DNA of 47,587 nucleotides from an uncultured Pseudomonadota bacterium (GCA_949298405.1 CASFWA010000002.1:74048-121634); one strand, 5' to 3'; counted from the first letter of the stretch, positions 7,078 through 16,024 are shown. The notes: generated from the letters alone by a model not told the origin. Translations and numbers: made by a program.

Positions 7078-8001
7078 TTATTTCTGAAAAACTGCAAATA
7101 ATTCCCAGTGACTACTGCCAACAAACTGGTCTACGGGACATAATTCTTTTAATTTATACCCACCTTTTGTTAAAACGTCAAAATCCCTTTTAAACGTCTC
7201 TGGATTACACGAAACATAGATAACGCGCGGAACAGCACTCTTTACCAGTTCTTTACACTGCGCAAGTGCACCCGCACGCGGCGGATCCATAACCACACAA
7301 TCATATTGCTTTAACATGCCAACGGTCAGCGGATTTTTAAATAAATCCCGTTTTATACCAGTACCAACTATATCAAACCCGTCCGCATTCAGCGCAAAAG
7401 TAAAATTACCAAGTCCACAAAATAAATCCGCTACTTTTTTTGCACTTTTTGCGGCTTCGACTACCATATTCCTTAAAAAACTTTCACTTTCTACTGTCGG
7501 TTGCAAAAATGCGCCTATTGGATATTCTACTTTTGTTCCGGCAAAATCGATAACTGGTATTGCGGTTTGTTTTATTATCTTGCCGTTCCAAGTTATTCTT
7601 ATTGCATCTAGCGAATCCGCGGCTTTCTTGAATTCAGTTGAAAAATAAGGTGTTGGCGATGTAATTGTTATATCTATCCCGTTTTCACATACTGTTATCA
7701 AACACGAACCTGCACTGCCCCACGGTAACGCAGCAACTTTCGGCAAGATATTATTTATTGCAGGTAATAATAAAGGACAATCTCTTACTGGAACTATCGT
7801 TTTAGAACGAAACTGATAAAAACCGAATTTACCATCTGCAAACGCAAAATCTGCCCTACGCCTTGTATTAGGTTCGGTCCAAAAAGGTTCTTTGGTTATA
7901 GGGAAGCCTTTTAATAAAGATAATTTTTTTTCGTGATAATCAGATGCCGAAAAATCGTACTTACAACCACCACAAATACCAAAAAAAGGACACTGTTTCA
8001 T
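7078..8001 (-). CDS. RlmC/RlmD/TrmA-family RNA 5-methyluridine methyltransferase
   Basis: A 307-residue S-adenosylmethionine-dependent methyltransferase that methylates C5 of a uridine in rRNA or tRNA. The N-terminus CPFFGICGGCKY plus a later Cys gives the iron-sulfur cluster ligands seen in RlmD/RlmC. The SAM-binding motif VADLFCGLGNFTFAL follows, then VVMDPPRAG and the catalytic YVSCNPETF block whose Cys forms the covalent intermediate. It lacks the N-terminal TRAM domain of RlmD, and the whole protein is shorter than E. coli RlmD (433), closer to RlmC (375). The exact target base cannot be told from sequence. An AAGGTAAT Shine-Dalgarno precedes the ATG. Confidence 0.85.
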   Translation of the reverse strand: MKQCPFFGICGGCKYDFSASDYHEKKLSLLKGFPITKEPFWTEPNTRRRADFAFADGKFGFYQFRSKTIVPVRDCPLLLPAINNILPKVAALPWGSAGSCLITVCENGIDITITSPTPYFSTEFKKAADSLDAIRITWNGKIIKQTAIPVIDFAGTKVEYPIGAFLQPTVESESFLRNMVVEAAKSAKKVADLFCGLGNFTFALNADGFDIVGTGIKRDLFKNPLTVGMLKQYDCVVMDPPRAGALAQCKELVKSAVPRVIYVSCNPETFKRDFDVLTKGGYKLKELCPVDQFVGSSHWELFAVFQK

Positions 8002-8007
8002 ATTACC

Positions 8008-8655
8008 TTAAAAGTTTACACGTGCACCCACACGAAACTGATGCGCAGCAGGCGCAAAATCTGATATCACATTAAACTTTGGGGAAAACATATACAAATA
8101 TCTATACCCAAAATCTAATGCAAAATGATTTCCCATTTCAACGCCAATACCCGCCAAAACAGACGCAACTGGTGATATTTTATTTTCTATTGTCACATCT
8201 TCTACTGAATTCCAAGAAATACCAGCACCGACACCAACATAAGGTACTAAACGTTGTCTATAAAACAAACGATACATATTATCTATTCTTGCGTCAAACA
8301 GTGCGTTTATCATCGCGGTTTCACCGGTCATTTCAAAAGCATTCCATTTTGCGGCTGTATGTGCATAATTTGCTTCTAATCTAAAAATATCGAATAACCT
8401 AATACCCGCAACCACATCAAAAGAAGATGTGTTTTTACCGCTTATACTAACCGCATCATCTGCACCATTATCCCACATAGAAAAAGTATACATTCCACCC
8501 ACATAAAAACGATAATCACGTGCAAAAGCCTCTGCATCATATCCAGACACCGATTCTTCTGGTGGCATATTAATTTGTTCCACACGATAAGGGATAGCCG
8601 CATTCGCTGTCATCGGCAATATGCACAACAAACTAAATAATATTTTATTCTTCAT
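8008..8655 (-). CDS. Outer-membrane beta-barrel protein (OmpW/opacity-like)
   Basis: A 215-residue protein with a signal peptide (MKNKILFSLLCILPMTANA), alternating hydrophobic strands (FYVGGMYTFSMW, FRLEANYAH, LVPYVGVGAGISW, FALDFGYRYLYMF) and a C-terminal strand ending in Phe (HQFRVGARVNF), the usual outer-membrane assembly signal. PYVGVGAGI and the terminal motif are characteristic of eight-stranded opacity-type barrels. It is adjacent to a second barrel gene on the same strand, 17 nt apart, suggesting one transcript. Function in the envelope is unknown. Confidence 0.75.
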   Translation of the reverse strand: MKNKILFSLLCILPMTANAAIPYRVEQINMPPEESVSGYDAEAFARDYRFYVGGMYTFSMWDNGADDAVSISGKNTSSFDVVAGIRLFDIFRLEANYAHTAAKWNAFEMTGETAMINALFDARIDNMYRLFYRQRLVPYVGVGAGISWNSVEDVTIENKISPVASVLAGIGVEMGNHFALDFGYRYLYMFSPKFNVISDFAPAAHQFRVGARVNF

Positions 8656-8672
8656 TTTTTAACCCTTACCTT

Positions 8673-9437
8673 TTAGAAATTTGCACGGAATGATGCCATA
8701 ATATTGCTGATATTATCAACACCACCTGCACGAACATCCCAACCGAAACCGTTACCTATCATCATCTGATACTGATACATAATATCAATACCAATTAAAT
8801 CATTCAGCATAACATTAAAACCTAATGTTGCACGTGGTGCAGCAATCACAAAACCATCCGCACCACCTGTGCCATCAAATTGATATTGCCCGAACCCTGC
8901 CCCCAAACCCATAAACGGCACAAAAGTTCTGCGCCTTGTTATGTCACCAGTTTGAACATATCTACGTGCAAAATCAAAATATAGCATTCCACCAAGAGTT
9001 CTATAATTAGCCTGAATATCATCTAAATCAGAAAATTTAAATGTGGATTCTTGAAAATCTATTTCTGTACGAACATATGAAGACAAGTTCCAACCCAAAC
9101 CAACCTGAGTCGACCAACTGCCGGAACTCTCGTATTCTTTCGTTCCAACTTTTGCCTTATCCGTTGCAAACCCTAGATTAAAACCACCACCCATGCGAAC
9201 ATACATAGAAGTTGGTATAAACATCTGAATATCTGTATTTTGTACTGCATCTGCAGACTGATAAACATCCAGCCCCAATTCACCTGGCGCTGGGTCTGCA
9301 ACTTCTGCATTAGCACGAGCACCAACCAAATCAAGTCCTTCTAATATTTCTGCTTGGAATTCTTCCCCGCCATACACCGCAAAAGCCGGCGAAGCCAGTA
9401 AGGCAGCAAATACACCAAAATACGATATTTTTTTCAT
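8673..9437 (-). CDS. Outer-membrane beta-barrel protein
   Basis: A 254-residue protein with signal peptide MKKISYFGVFAALLASPAFA and barrel strands such as MYVRMGGGFNLGF, WSTQVGLGWNL, FVPFMGLGAGFGQ and the final NIMASFRANF, which ends in Phe. The start at 9437 (ATG) is preferred over a GTG 12 nt upstream because the resulting signal peptide has a normal charged start; GTGAG lies at a suitable distance. It is the first of the two tandem barrel genes, the two not obviously being close paralogues beyond the fold. No ligand or pore function can be assigned. Confidence 0.75.
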   Translation of the reverse strand: MKKISYFGVFAALLASPAFAVYGGEEFQAEILEGLDLVGARANAEVADPAPGELGLDVYQSADAVQNTDIQMFIPTSMYVRMGGGFNLGFATDKAKVGTKEYESSGSWSTQVGLGWNLSSYVRTEIDFQESTFKFSDLDDIQANYRTLGGMLYFDFARRYVQTGDITRRRTFVPFMGLGAGFGQYQFDGTGGADGFVIAAPRATLGFNVMLNDLIGIDIMYQYQMMIGNGFGWDVRAGGVDNISNIMASFRANF

Positions 9438-9491
9438 ATTTTTTCTCACTCACATAATTATTATCAATAAAATTTTATCATAAAAACAAAC

Positions 9492-9520
9492 TTGATTCCA
9501 GCCTGATTTATTCGTACCAT
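9492..9520 (+). promoter_or_regulatory. Promoter for lpxI giving a predicted leaderless mRNA
   Basis: TTGATT (9492-9497), 17-nt spacer, TACCAT (9515-9520). The ATG of lpxI is at 9528, seven nt after the -10 box, and no Shine-Dalgarno is present. Confidence 0.55.
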
Positions 9521-9527
9521 TAAACAT

Positions 9528-10352
9528 ATGAAGAAAAATACAGATAAAAAAATTGCATTAGTTGCTGGCGCATTAGACCTTCCTTTTTATACGCGTGATG
9601 CGTTGTGTAAAAATGGCTGGGATGTTTATGTTGTCGGCTTAAAAAATTTTTATGACCCAAAATTAAAACCTGATATAGTTGTAAGACTTGGTGGTGGTGG
9701 ACGTGCAATACGCGAATTCAAAAAACGCGGCATAAAAAATTTGACTTTCGTCGGTGCAATCGGTCACCCTAACCTATCAGACATAAGACCTGATTTTTGG
9801 TCACTATTTGTATTAATCAACGTTCTTAGACATCAACGGGGGTATGACTCTATGGCAGTTGCTTTAAATAAAGAACTTGAAAAGCGCGGATTTGAAATAA
9901 TCGCCGCACAAGATATCGCACCAGAACTTGCATTTGAAAAAGCAGGCGTACAAACAAAAGTTAAACCTTCCGCACGCGACAAAAAAGATATTGAACGCGC
10001 AATAGAAGTGTCTCATACCATCGGCGCAGCAGATATAGGCGCATCTGTCGTAGTAGACAAACAGGTCATAGCAGTCGAAGCCGCAGAAGGCACTGCAAAA
10101 ATGCTGGAACGAGTTGTAGAAATGCGCAAAAACAATAAAAAAAATAGTGGCGTTTTTGCAAAGATGACCAAACCTGGTCAAGATTTAAGAATAGATATTC
10201 CTGCAATCGGCGTTGATACGGTAAACGCTGTTGCGGCAGCAAACTTGCACGGCATAATTGTAAATACCAAAACATGCTTTGTTGTTAATAAGCCAGCGGT
10301 TATAAAACAAGCAAATAAACTTGGAATCTTTATTGTCGCAATAGACGAATAA
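9528..10352 (+). CDS. lpxI: UDP-2,3-diacylglucosamine pyrophosphatase LpxI
   Basis: A 274-residue protein of the LpxI (DUF1009) family, which cleaves UDP-2,3-diacylglucosamine to lipid X and UMP in lipid A synthesis; it replaces LpxH in alphaproteobacteria. Visible motifs: N-terminal IALVAGALDLPFY, GGGGRAIREFKKRGI, FVGAIGHP, the C-terminal domain with DIGASVVVDKQVIAVEAAEGT and FAKMTKPGQDLRIDIPAIG (the conserved 'K..q..D.R.D.P.iG' stretch). Length matches the family (about 270-280). The other lipid A genes are not adjacent. The mRNA is predicted to be leaderless. A bidirectional terminator follows. Confidence 0.9.
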   Translation: MKKNTDKKIALVAGALDLPFYTRDALCKNGWDVYVVGLKNFYDPKLKPDIVVRLGGGGRAIREFKKRGIKNLTFVGAIGHPNLSDIRPDFWSLFVLINVLRHQRGYDSMAVALNKELEKRGFEIIAAQDIAPELAFEKAGVQTKVKPSARDKKDIERAIEVSHTIGAADIGASVVVDKQVIAVEAAEGTAKMLERVVEMRKNNKKNSGVFAKMTKPGQDLRIDIPAIGVDTVNAVAAANLHGIIVNTKTCFVVNKPAVIKQANKLGIFIVAIDE

Positions 10353-10356
10353 AATA

Positions 10357-10382
10357 AAAAAACTGGGATTTTCCCAGTTTTT
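10357..10382. terminator. Bidirectional terminator between lpxI and FKBP gene
   Basis: Stem AACTGGGA / TCCCAGTT (10361-10368 with 10372-10379) with A-run on the left and T-run on the right, so it can serve both convergent genes. Confidence 0.75.
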
Positions 10383-10711
10383 TATTCTTTTACAATATCT
10401 TGAACGGTTACTTTAAATACAACCTCTTTTCCCGCCAATTCTGGATAATAATTTTCAGGGAATGTTATATTAACATCACGACTTTCACCTTTTTCTACAC
10501 CTATCAACTGTTCTTCGAAACCAGGGACAAATTGACCGCTACCTAATTTAAGTGGAAAACCCGTTGCAGTACCACCTTCGAACTGATTACCATCTAAGTA
10601 CCCAGCAAAATCAATAACAACTGTATCACCTTCTTGGGCACCAGCGTTACTATCGCAAGCACCTAGCACCAAAGCACCACAAATTGCAAAAGCAGACATA
10701 AACTTTTTCAT
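10382..10711 (-). CDS. FKBP-type peptidyl-prolyl isomerase, lipoprotein
   Basis: The 109-residue protein has a lipoprotein signal ([19 protein letters not shown], Cys19) and then a single compact FKBP domain: [40 protein letters not shown], and [20 protein letters not shown]. These match the 'F.G..dG..fd', 'lGsg..i.GfE..l.Gm..Ge' and 'fPe.Y...lagk.a.F.v.v' FKBP signatures in order, closer to the trigger-factor PPIase domain. It is expected to be anchored in the envelope on the periplasmic side and help proline-limited folding. It is followed by another lipoprotein gene upstream in the same direction. Confidence 0.8.
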   Translation of the reverse strand: MKKFMSAFAICGALVLGACDSNAGAQEGDTVVIDFAGYLDGNQFEGGTATGFPLKLGSGQFVPGFEEQLIGVEKGESRDVNITFPENYYPELAGKEVVFKVTVQDIVKE

Positions 10712-10736
10712 TTTTTCTCCCTTTTTGTTTTATTTT

Positions 10737-11300
10737 CTAGTTTACATAAACACATCTGAAACCGTATTCTCGCATCGTTGACCCTTCGGCCTCGATACGA
10801 TAATCAAAATAAGGTGTTGGACGCATCACATCAAAAGATGGCCTATCATAAACCATCACTATACTATCCGCATTTCGACCGCAGATACGTTTCATTTCAT
10901 AATCTGCAACCTTTGCTAAAATTGTACGGGTATCCCCATCAACATCCATACCATCTGCATTCTGCATCATTCTTAATCGCATCTCACGTAAATCTGTATT
11001 ACCTAATAGAATTTCTACACGAACCATGGTACCACGATATTCCTGCCAACGCGTTTCTTTTCGTGAAGTCGCCCATCTATTATCGATCTGCTCTTTTTCT
11101 TCTGCTGTTTTAGGTTTATAAGAATCAATATTAGAATACTGATTTTCAGGTTGCATAAAACCACTGGTACGTTCGTTATAAAGCGGCGCATCTGCACCAC
11201 CCTGCGCAAAATCAGTTTCATTATAAGGCGCATCCTTATCACTTGCACATGCACCTAATAAAAACGTAGCACCAATCATAAAAAGCAAGGTTTTCTTCAT
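10737..11300 (-). CDS. Lipoprotein of unknown function
   Basis: The 187-residue protein has signal and lipobox MKKTLLFMIGATFLLGAC (Cys18). The mature part begins with a polar linker (SDKDAPYNETDFAQGGADAP) and continues with KRICGRNADSIVMVYDRPSFDVMRP and a final EYGFRCVYVN; two Cys residues could form a disulfide. I do not recognise the family. The ATG at 11300 follows an AGAGAGA Shine-Dalgarno, so a longer in-frame start is not needed. It is 26 nt from the FKBP gene and probably co-transcribed with it. Confidence 0.7.
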   Translation of the reverse strand: MKKTLLFMIGATFLLGACASDKDAPYNETDFAQGGADAPLYNERTSGFMQPENQYSNIDSYKPKTAEEKEQIDNRWATSRKETRWQEYRGTMVRVEILLGNTDLREMRLRMMQNADGMDVDGDTRTILAKVADYEMKRICGRNADSIVMVYDRPSFDVMRPTPYFDYRIEAEGSTMREYGFRCVYVN

Positions 11301-11340
11301 ATCAATCTCTCTTTTTTTTAATTTTATCAAATAAACCTTT

Positions 11341-11369
11341 TTGATTCAAGTCACGATTTGTGATAAAAT
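11341..11369 (+). promoter_or_regulatory. Promoter for the VirB11-like gene giving a predicted leaderless mRNA
   Basis: TTGATT (11341-11346), 17-nt spacer, TAAAAT (11364-11369). The ATG at 11377 is seven nt after the -10 box; no Shine-Dalgarno is present. Confidence 0.6.
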
Positions 11370-11376
11370 TATATAT

Positions 11377-12336
11377 ATGTCTAATGTAGTTCTTGATTCT
11401 TTATTAAAACCATTGGAAGAATTCTACAAACCTTCTTTTGTAGAAGAAATTGCCATAAACCACGCAGGCGAAGTATGGATGCGACTTCATGGCGCACGCG
11501 TACCTTGGGTTTCTTATAATGCAGAAACCTTAACCAAACAGTATCTTATTGACTTGATTCATACTGTTGCAAATATATACGAAAGACCTTTTGACCCAGT
11601 GCACGGTATGCCTGTAGTTTATGCAACACTTCCTGGGAACCACAGATTTACTGCAATTGCTGGTCCAAATGTCCAATATGACGAGCAGGATGTGACTGGG
11701 GGCGTGGCCCTAAATATACGTGGGACAAGCGCACCAGAAACAAGTTTTGAAAATTATCACTTGCGTCGCGGCGAAAAACTGCTAAAAGTAAAACCACGTG
11801 AATCTGTAAGGCCAGACGACCCGTACGACAGACTTATGCACGCCATTAATGATGGCAGCCCTATTTTAATCAGTGGTGCCACAGCAACTGGGAAAACAAC
11901 ATTCTTAAACCATATGCTGACATTAATTGACCAAAATAGTCGTGTTATAACAGTGGAAGACGCTCGCGAAATCAGAGTACCGCAAAAAAATAGAGTACAT
12001 TTTGTTTTGTCCAGAACAGAACAAACAAATGATTTTAATTACGCACGCCTTTTGGATTTAGTTGTTCGTATGACCCCTGATGTAATAATCGGCGGTGAAA
12101 TATCAACCGATAATGCCGCTGTATTATGGGAAATGTTGGGGACAGGTCATGACCACTTTTACACAACGATTCACGCAGAAAGCGCAGAAGCCGCATATAC
12201 CGCATTCGCCGACCGAATTTTGCATACTCAACCTGCATACGACAGAAGCGACTTGATTGCGGAAATGAAAAAGAAAATCCGCGTTGTGCAATTGTCTCGT
12301 GATGGCAGCCTGCGCGCAGTAACCGAAGTTGTTTAA
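11377..12336 (+). CDS. VirB11-type secretion ATPase
   Basis: A 319-residue hexameric traffic ATPase of the VirB11 family, which powers type IV secretion at the inner membrane. Motifs in order: Walker A GATATGKTT (residues about 166-174), Asp box RVITVEDAREIRVP, Walker B-like MTPDVIIGGEI, His box HDHFYTTIHAESAE. The N-terminal half (EEIAINHAGEVWMR, GNHRFTAIAGP) matches the VirB11 N-terminal domain. The 319-residue length is typical. The start at 11377 is preferred over an upstream TTG because of the promoter position. No other virB gene is adjacent; a gene with VirB2-like helices lies at 27252-28313. Confidence 0.88.
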   Translation: MSNVVLDSLLKPLEEFYKPSFVEEIAINHAGEVWMRLHGARVPWVSYNAETLTKQYLIDLIHTVANIYERPFDPVHGMPVVYATLPGNHRFTAIAGPNVQYDEQDVTGGVALNIRGTSAPETSFENYHLRRGEKLLKVKPRESVRPDDPYDRLMHAINDGSPILISGATATGKTTFLNHMLTLIDQNSRVITVEDAREIRVPQKNRVHFVLSRTEQTNDFNYARLLDLVVRMTPDVIIGGEISTDNAAVLWEMLGTGHDHFYTTIHAESAEAAYTAFADRILHTQPAYDRSDLIAEMKKKIRVVQLSRDGSLRAVTEVV

Positions 12337-12349
12337 AAGAGGTAAAAAA

Positions 12350-12580
12350 ATGATATATGATGATGAAATTGTTGTATACCCAGATATGTCAAAATCTGAA
12401 GAAGAAATACAAAAACAGTTGGCAGAAAATGAAGCAGCAAAAGTCCGTCACTCTTTACGCCGCGAAGAAGAAAGATGTGCCACACCAAATACAATTGACC
12501 ATATTATAAATTGTATATTAAAAACAAAACGCTTTTTAAATAACGTTCATTTATCTTCTTTCAGACAAAGAACAAAATAA
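12350..12580 (+). CDS. Small charged protein downstream of the VirB11 gene
   Basis: A 76-residue hydrophilic protein (MIYDDEIVVYPDMSKSEEEIQ...RREEERCATPNTIDHIINCIL) with an AAGAGG Shine-Dalgarno 7 nt before the ATG, starting 13 nt after the VirB11 stop. It is predicted helical with no membrane segment. I do not recognise it. Co-transcription with the ATPase suggests a linked function, but nothing in the protein shows what it is. Confidence 0.6.
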   Translation: MIYDDEIVVYPDMSKSEEEIQKQLAENEAAKVRHSLRREEERCATPNTIDHIINCILKTKRFLNNVHLSSFRQRTK

Positions 12581-12592
12581 AAAAATTTAAAA

Positions 12593-12615
12593 GCCCCAAA
12601 ATGGGGCCTTTTTTT
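12593..12615 (+). terminator. Terminator after the VirB11 operon
   Basis: Stem GCCCC / GGGGC (12593-12597 with 12603-12607) followed by CTTTTTTT. Confidence 0.75.
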
Positions 12616-12934
12616 AATTCAGCAACTTAGACTTCATTCTTTCATATTCTTCTTTTGTGATTGCTTTATCTTTATACAATTTTGATAATTTTTCTAATCT
12701 ATCCAGATTATCTTTACCTTCTACACAATCACCATGCCAAACCAAAGATAGAATCAATGCGACAAACCATGTAATACCAAAGAATATGCCAAGCCACGAC
12801 AAAACGATAATTGCGGTTTTTTCACTGCCACAAATGCCACGCGCGTTTGCAATCATAATTGGTATGCACAATATTGCCAAACATACAACTACTAAGAAAA
12901 ACATTACTATAAAAGCCATGAATACTTCCCCCAT
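12614..12934 (-). CDS. Membrane protein with superinfection-immunity-like helices and a SHOCT tail
   Basis: A 106-residue protein with two membrane segments (MAFIVMFFLVVVCLAILCIPI and a second of the type AIIVLSWLGIFFGITWFVALI) and a C-terminal SHOCT-type helical hairpin (LEKLSKLYKDKAITKEEYERMKSKLL). The second helix resembles the superinfection-immunity family ('..vl..l.g..GigWiiaLi'), small inner-membrane proteins named after T4 Imm. Such small proteins occur widely in chromosomes and the phage-exclusion role is not established here. The ATG at 12934 has AAGGAG seven nt upstream. Confidence 0.65.
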   Translation of the reverse strand: MGEVFMAFIVMFFLVVVCLAILCIPIMIANARGICGSEKTAIIVLSWLGIFFGITWFVALILSLVWHGDCVEGKDNLDRLEKLSKLYKDKAITKEEYERMKSKLLN

Positions 12935-12994
12935 TTTTTTGCTCCTTGTATAAATATATTATATGTACCCAGCACCGTTATTTCAATAGGAATA

Positions 12995-15202
12995 CTACAT
13001 AAAATTCTGTGGGCTTACATCTATCTTTACCCTGACATTCGCAGGAACTTTTACTTTCCCCATCCAATGCTTTACAACCGCCTGCAAATTAGAACGCACA
13101 TCACCCGCAACAAGAAAACGCATTCTATACCAATTTCTTATCTGATAAACTTGCGCAGCAATAGGTCCCATTATCTTTACCCCGTTTGCAGAAGGTGCTG
13201 CATCAGATAAAACAGAACAAAACTTTTTTAAAACAGATTCTTTTTCTGCCTCTATAATTATTGCAATTAGTTGCCCGTACGGTGGCATCTTCGCTGTGCG
13301 ACGCGCCGCCATGTCCGACGCCATAAAATTATCCCGATCACCTGCACATATTGCTTGTAGTACAGGATGGTCCGGCTGATATGTCTGCATTAAAACCTTT
13401 CCTGGAATTTCACCACGACCTGCACGCCCTGCAACCTGAAACAGTTGCTGAAAAGTATGTTCTGCCGCACGAAAATCCGTACCAAATAATCCCATATCTG
13501 CATCAACCACCCCCACCAAAGTCAAATTAGGGAAATGATGTCCTTTTGCCAAAATCTGCGTTCCTATAACTACATCTATTTCACCACTTTCCATTTTACC
13601 AACAAGTCTTTCTAAGGCTTGGCGTGACATCATTGTATCACTAGACACCAGCGCAGTTTTTGCATTCGGAAATTTTACATTTACTTCTTCTTGTATTTTT
13701 TCTAGCCCAGCACCCCGCATAGAAACAGCGTCACCACAATTCGGACATTTTTCAGACAAAGCAGACATACGCCCGCACATATGACATAACAATTTATTCA
13801 ACTGTTTATGATAAGTCATACCAACACTGCAATCTGGGCATGTCGAAACCCAACCACATTTCTTGCACTGAACAATAGGCGCAAACCCACGTCGATTTAT
13901 AAACAGCATAACCTGTTGTCCCGCATTCAATGTATCTTGCATAGCACTACATAAATCTGGCGATAAATACCCTGTTCTTACAGGAGCATCCCCTTCTTCG
14001 TCCGGCAGATTATACCCAACAGGCCTATTTTGTCTTATATCAATAGTTTCTATTGTTGGTAAAGTTGCCCCACCAAACCGAGAAGTTAACTTTAATCTGC
14101 TGTATTTTCCAACTGCGACATTTTCTAATGTTTCAGCAGATGGGGTTGCACTGGCTAATACTACTGGGAACCCCGCAATTTTTGCGCGCAAAACCGCCAT
14201 ATCACGCGCATGATAATTTCCCATATCTTCTTGTTTATAAGAACCGTCATGTTCTTCGTCTATTACTATCAAACCTAAATTCTGCCATGGTAAAAATAAA
14301 GCACTGCGCGTACCGACAACCATTTTGATTTCACCGCGCGATACCCCACGCCATATCTCACGCCTGCGCGCAGCAGTTAAATTACTGTGCCATACAACCG
14401 GTGGTGCACCAAATCTATGTTCGTACCTGGACATAAATTGCGCCGTTAATGCAATTTCTGGCATCATTAGCAAAACAGATTTACCCTTTTGATAAGCACG
14501 CCATACAGAATCAAAATAAACCTGTGTTTTACCGCTGCCAGTAATACCGTCTAATAAATATACAGCAAAACCGCCTTCTTCAATTGCATTGCCTATTACA
14601 TCAGCCGCTTTACTTTGTTCTTCGTTTAATTTAACAGTTCCCATGTCTTTGTACTGATAAATAAATGATTTTTGCTCTTTTGCACGACTGTCACTTAAAA
14701 CCAATGTACCGTTCTTTATCATAGTACGAACAACCGAAGAACTAACATGTGATATATTTTGAATATCTGATACAGACATGGCTTCATTATCATTAGAAGC
14801 AAAAGCATCTGCTACTGATTGCCTTGCTTCTGTCATACGTATTTTGTCGTCATGTTTAAATGTATACAAAGGTTCTATACGCGGCGGCAAAAATGCGTCA
14901 GGAACATTTATTATCAGTCTTAGAACTGCGCCCGGGGCCATCAATGTCCATTCAGACATTTTCTGTATCCACTGTAAATCTTCGACAGACAGACCAAAAT
15001 CAAAAACCTCTGAAACACTTTTTATTTTTGATTCAGGCAGTCCACTATCCCCAATACCATATACAACACCAATATAAGGTCTGTTCATAACACTAACCCG
15101 AACAAAATTACCCAGTTCCGCATCAGCATTTAGCCGGTAATCATAACCAGCATTTACAACATTAGGTATTAAGATTTTTACTATATCACCCGCTTTGAAC
15201 AT
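12995..15202 (-). CDS. priA: Primosomal replication restart helicase PriA
   Basis: A 735-residue 3'-5' DNA helicase that reloads the replisome at collapsed forks. In order: N-terminal 3'BD (FKAGDIVKILIPNV), winged helix, Walker A GITGSGKTQVY (about 218-228), DEEH box (VIDEEHDGSYKQED), the Zn-binding insertion with eight Cys (CKKCGW...CPDC...CHMCGR...CPNCG, about 443-490), and helicase motifs VVIGTQILAKGHHFP, VDADMGLF and QVAGRAGR. The start at 15202 gives 735 residues, like E. coli PriA (732); a longer in-frame start exists but would overlap the divergent kinase gene's promoter. It is divergent from the kinase gene at 15272. Confidence 0.95.
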   Translation of the reverse strand: MFKAGDIVKILIPNVVNAGYDYRLNADAELGNFVRVSVMNRPYIGVVYGIGDSGLPESKIKSVSEVFDFGLSVEDLQWIQKMSEWTLMAPGAVLRLIINVPDAFLPPRIEPLYTFKHDDKIRMTEARQSVADAFASNDNEAMSVSDIQNISHVSSSVVRTMIKNGTLVLSDSRAKEQKSFIYQYKDMGTVKLNEEQSKAADVIGNAIEEGGFAVYLLDGITGSGKTQVYFDSVWRAYQKGKSVLLMMPEIALTAQFMSRYEHRFGAPPVVWHSNLTAARRREIWRGVSRGEIKMVVGTRSALFLPWQNLGLIVIDEEHDGSYKQEDMGNYHARDMAVLRAKIAGFPVVLASATPSAETLENVAVGKYSRLKLTSRFGGATLPTIETIDIRQNRPVGYNLPDEEGDAPVRTGYLSPDLCSAMQDTLNAGQQVMLFINRRGFAPIVQCKKCGWVSTCPDCSVGMTYHKQLNKLLCHMCGRMSALSEKCPNCGDAVSMRGAGLEKIQEEVNVKFPNAKTALVSSDTMMSRQALERLVGKMESGEIDVVIGTQILAKGHHFPNLTLVGVVDADMGLFGTDFRAAEHTFQQLFQVAGRAGRGEIPGKVLMQTYQPDHPVLQAICAGDRDNFMASDMAARRTAKMPPYGQLIAIIIEAEKESVLKKFCSVLSDAAPSANGVKIMGPIAAQVYQIRNWYRMRFLVAGDVRSNLQAVVKHWMGKVKVPANVRVKIDVSPQNFM

Positions 15203-15271
15203 ACCCACAAAGTACTTGTTTTTTTCGTTTTTTTCAATACCATTTATAATATAATTTAAAAGGCTCATTTT

Positions 15272-16000
15272 ATGTGGAAATTCTTTTTTGAAATCTGTGA
15301 TTTTCTTTGCAACTTTATTCCAAACCGCAAGACCCAAGAACGTATCCGTAAAGAAAATTTATATGATTGGAAGAAAAAGTATCAAACACTAAAAAAGCAT
15401 TACCCAGAACTTAATTTCCGCGGTACTAAAATGATAAAAGGTGGCTGGAATATAGGTTTTATCGTAGATAAAAAATATGTCTTTAAAATAAGAAAGGCTT
15501 TTGACCAATCGGCTAAAACAGAAAAAATCATGCGTGAAAAACGTATTACAGACGCTTTTGCAAAAGTGGTGCCATTGCGCATACCTAAAATAGAAATAGT
15601 AAAAGCAGGACAATACACCTTCTTTAAGTATGACTTTATCCCAGGAAAAAATTTAAACACATTTTCATTAAAAACTATTAATAAACATAAAAAAGAATGG
15701 GCAAAACAATTAGCAGAATTTATATTTGCTATGCATAATTATATACCAAAAGAAATAGACGATTTACGCGGCGATGCGGTCGGTGATGGGTGGAACCATA
15801 ATGATATATGCAACAATATAATTGTAGATAAAAAAACAATGAAAATTGTCGGACTTATAGACTGGGAATATTCTGGTTGGAATACACTTGAAAACGAATT
15901 CAGGAACTGTGTCGCTTTTTCTAAAAAAATGCAGGGCTCTGGTATTCTAACAAATATTAAAAGCGAGTATAAAAAATTAAAAGACACTAAATCAAAATAA
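15272..16000 (+). CDS. Aminoglycoside/choline-kinase-like phosphotransferase
   Basis: A 242-residue protein with kinase-fold marks: a Lys-bearing strand (YVFKIRKAF), a hinge (YTFFKYDFIPGKNL), a catalytic loop of the APH type (GWNHNDICNNIIVD, with H-N-D and N five later) and a metal-binding GLIDWEYSGWNTLE. It belongs to the APH/choline-kinase superfamily. The N-terminal 50 residues are Lys/Trp-rich and not part of the fold. Such proteins in AT-rich alphaproteobacteria probably phosphorylate sugars or LPS-related groups; resistance cannot be claimed. An AAAAGGC Shine-Dalgarno precedes the ATG. Confidence 0.7.
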   Translation: MWKFFFEICDFLCNFIPNRKTQERIRKENLYDWKKKYQTLKKHYPELNFRGTKMIKGGWNIGFIVDKKYVFKIRKAFDQSAKTEKIMREKRITDAFAKVVPLRIPKIEIVKAGQYTFFKYDFIPGKNLNTFSLKTINKHKKEWAKQLAEFIFAMHNYIPKEIDDLRGDAVGDGWNHNDICNNIIVDKKTMKIVGLIDWEYSGWNTLENEFRNCVAFSKKMQGSGILTNIKSEYKKLKDTKSK

Positions 16001-16024
16001 TATTGATTTTATTCATATTTAAAA

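Noticed and set aside
6782-7087. Short open frames on both strands over the ncRNA
   Set aside because: They lack Shine-Dalgarno sites and family-like sequence, and they run through the promoter, hairpins and terminator of the RNA.
12614-12934. Phage superinfection-exclusion role for the SHOCT membrane protein
   Set aside because: The family name comes from T4 Imm but chromosomal members are widespread without that evidence, and no phage gene is adjacent.
15272-16000. Antibiotic-resistance claim for the APH-like kinase
   Set aside because: The fold is shared by choline, sugar and LPS kinases; nothing in the sequence points to a drug substrate.
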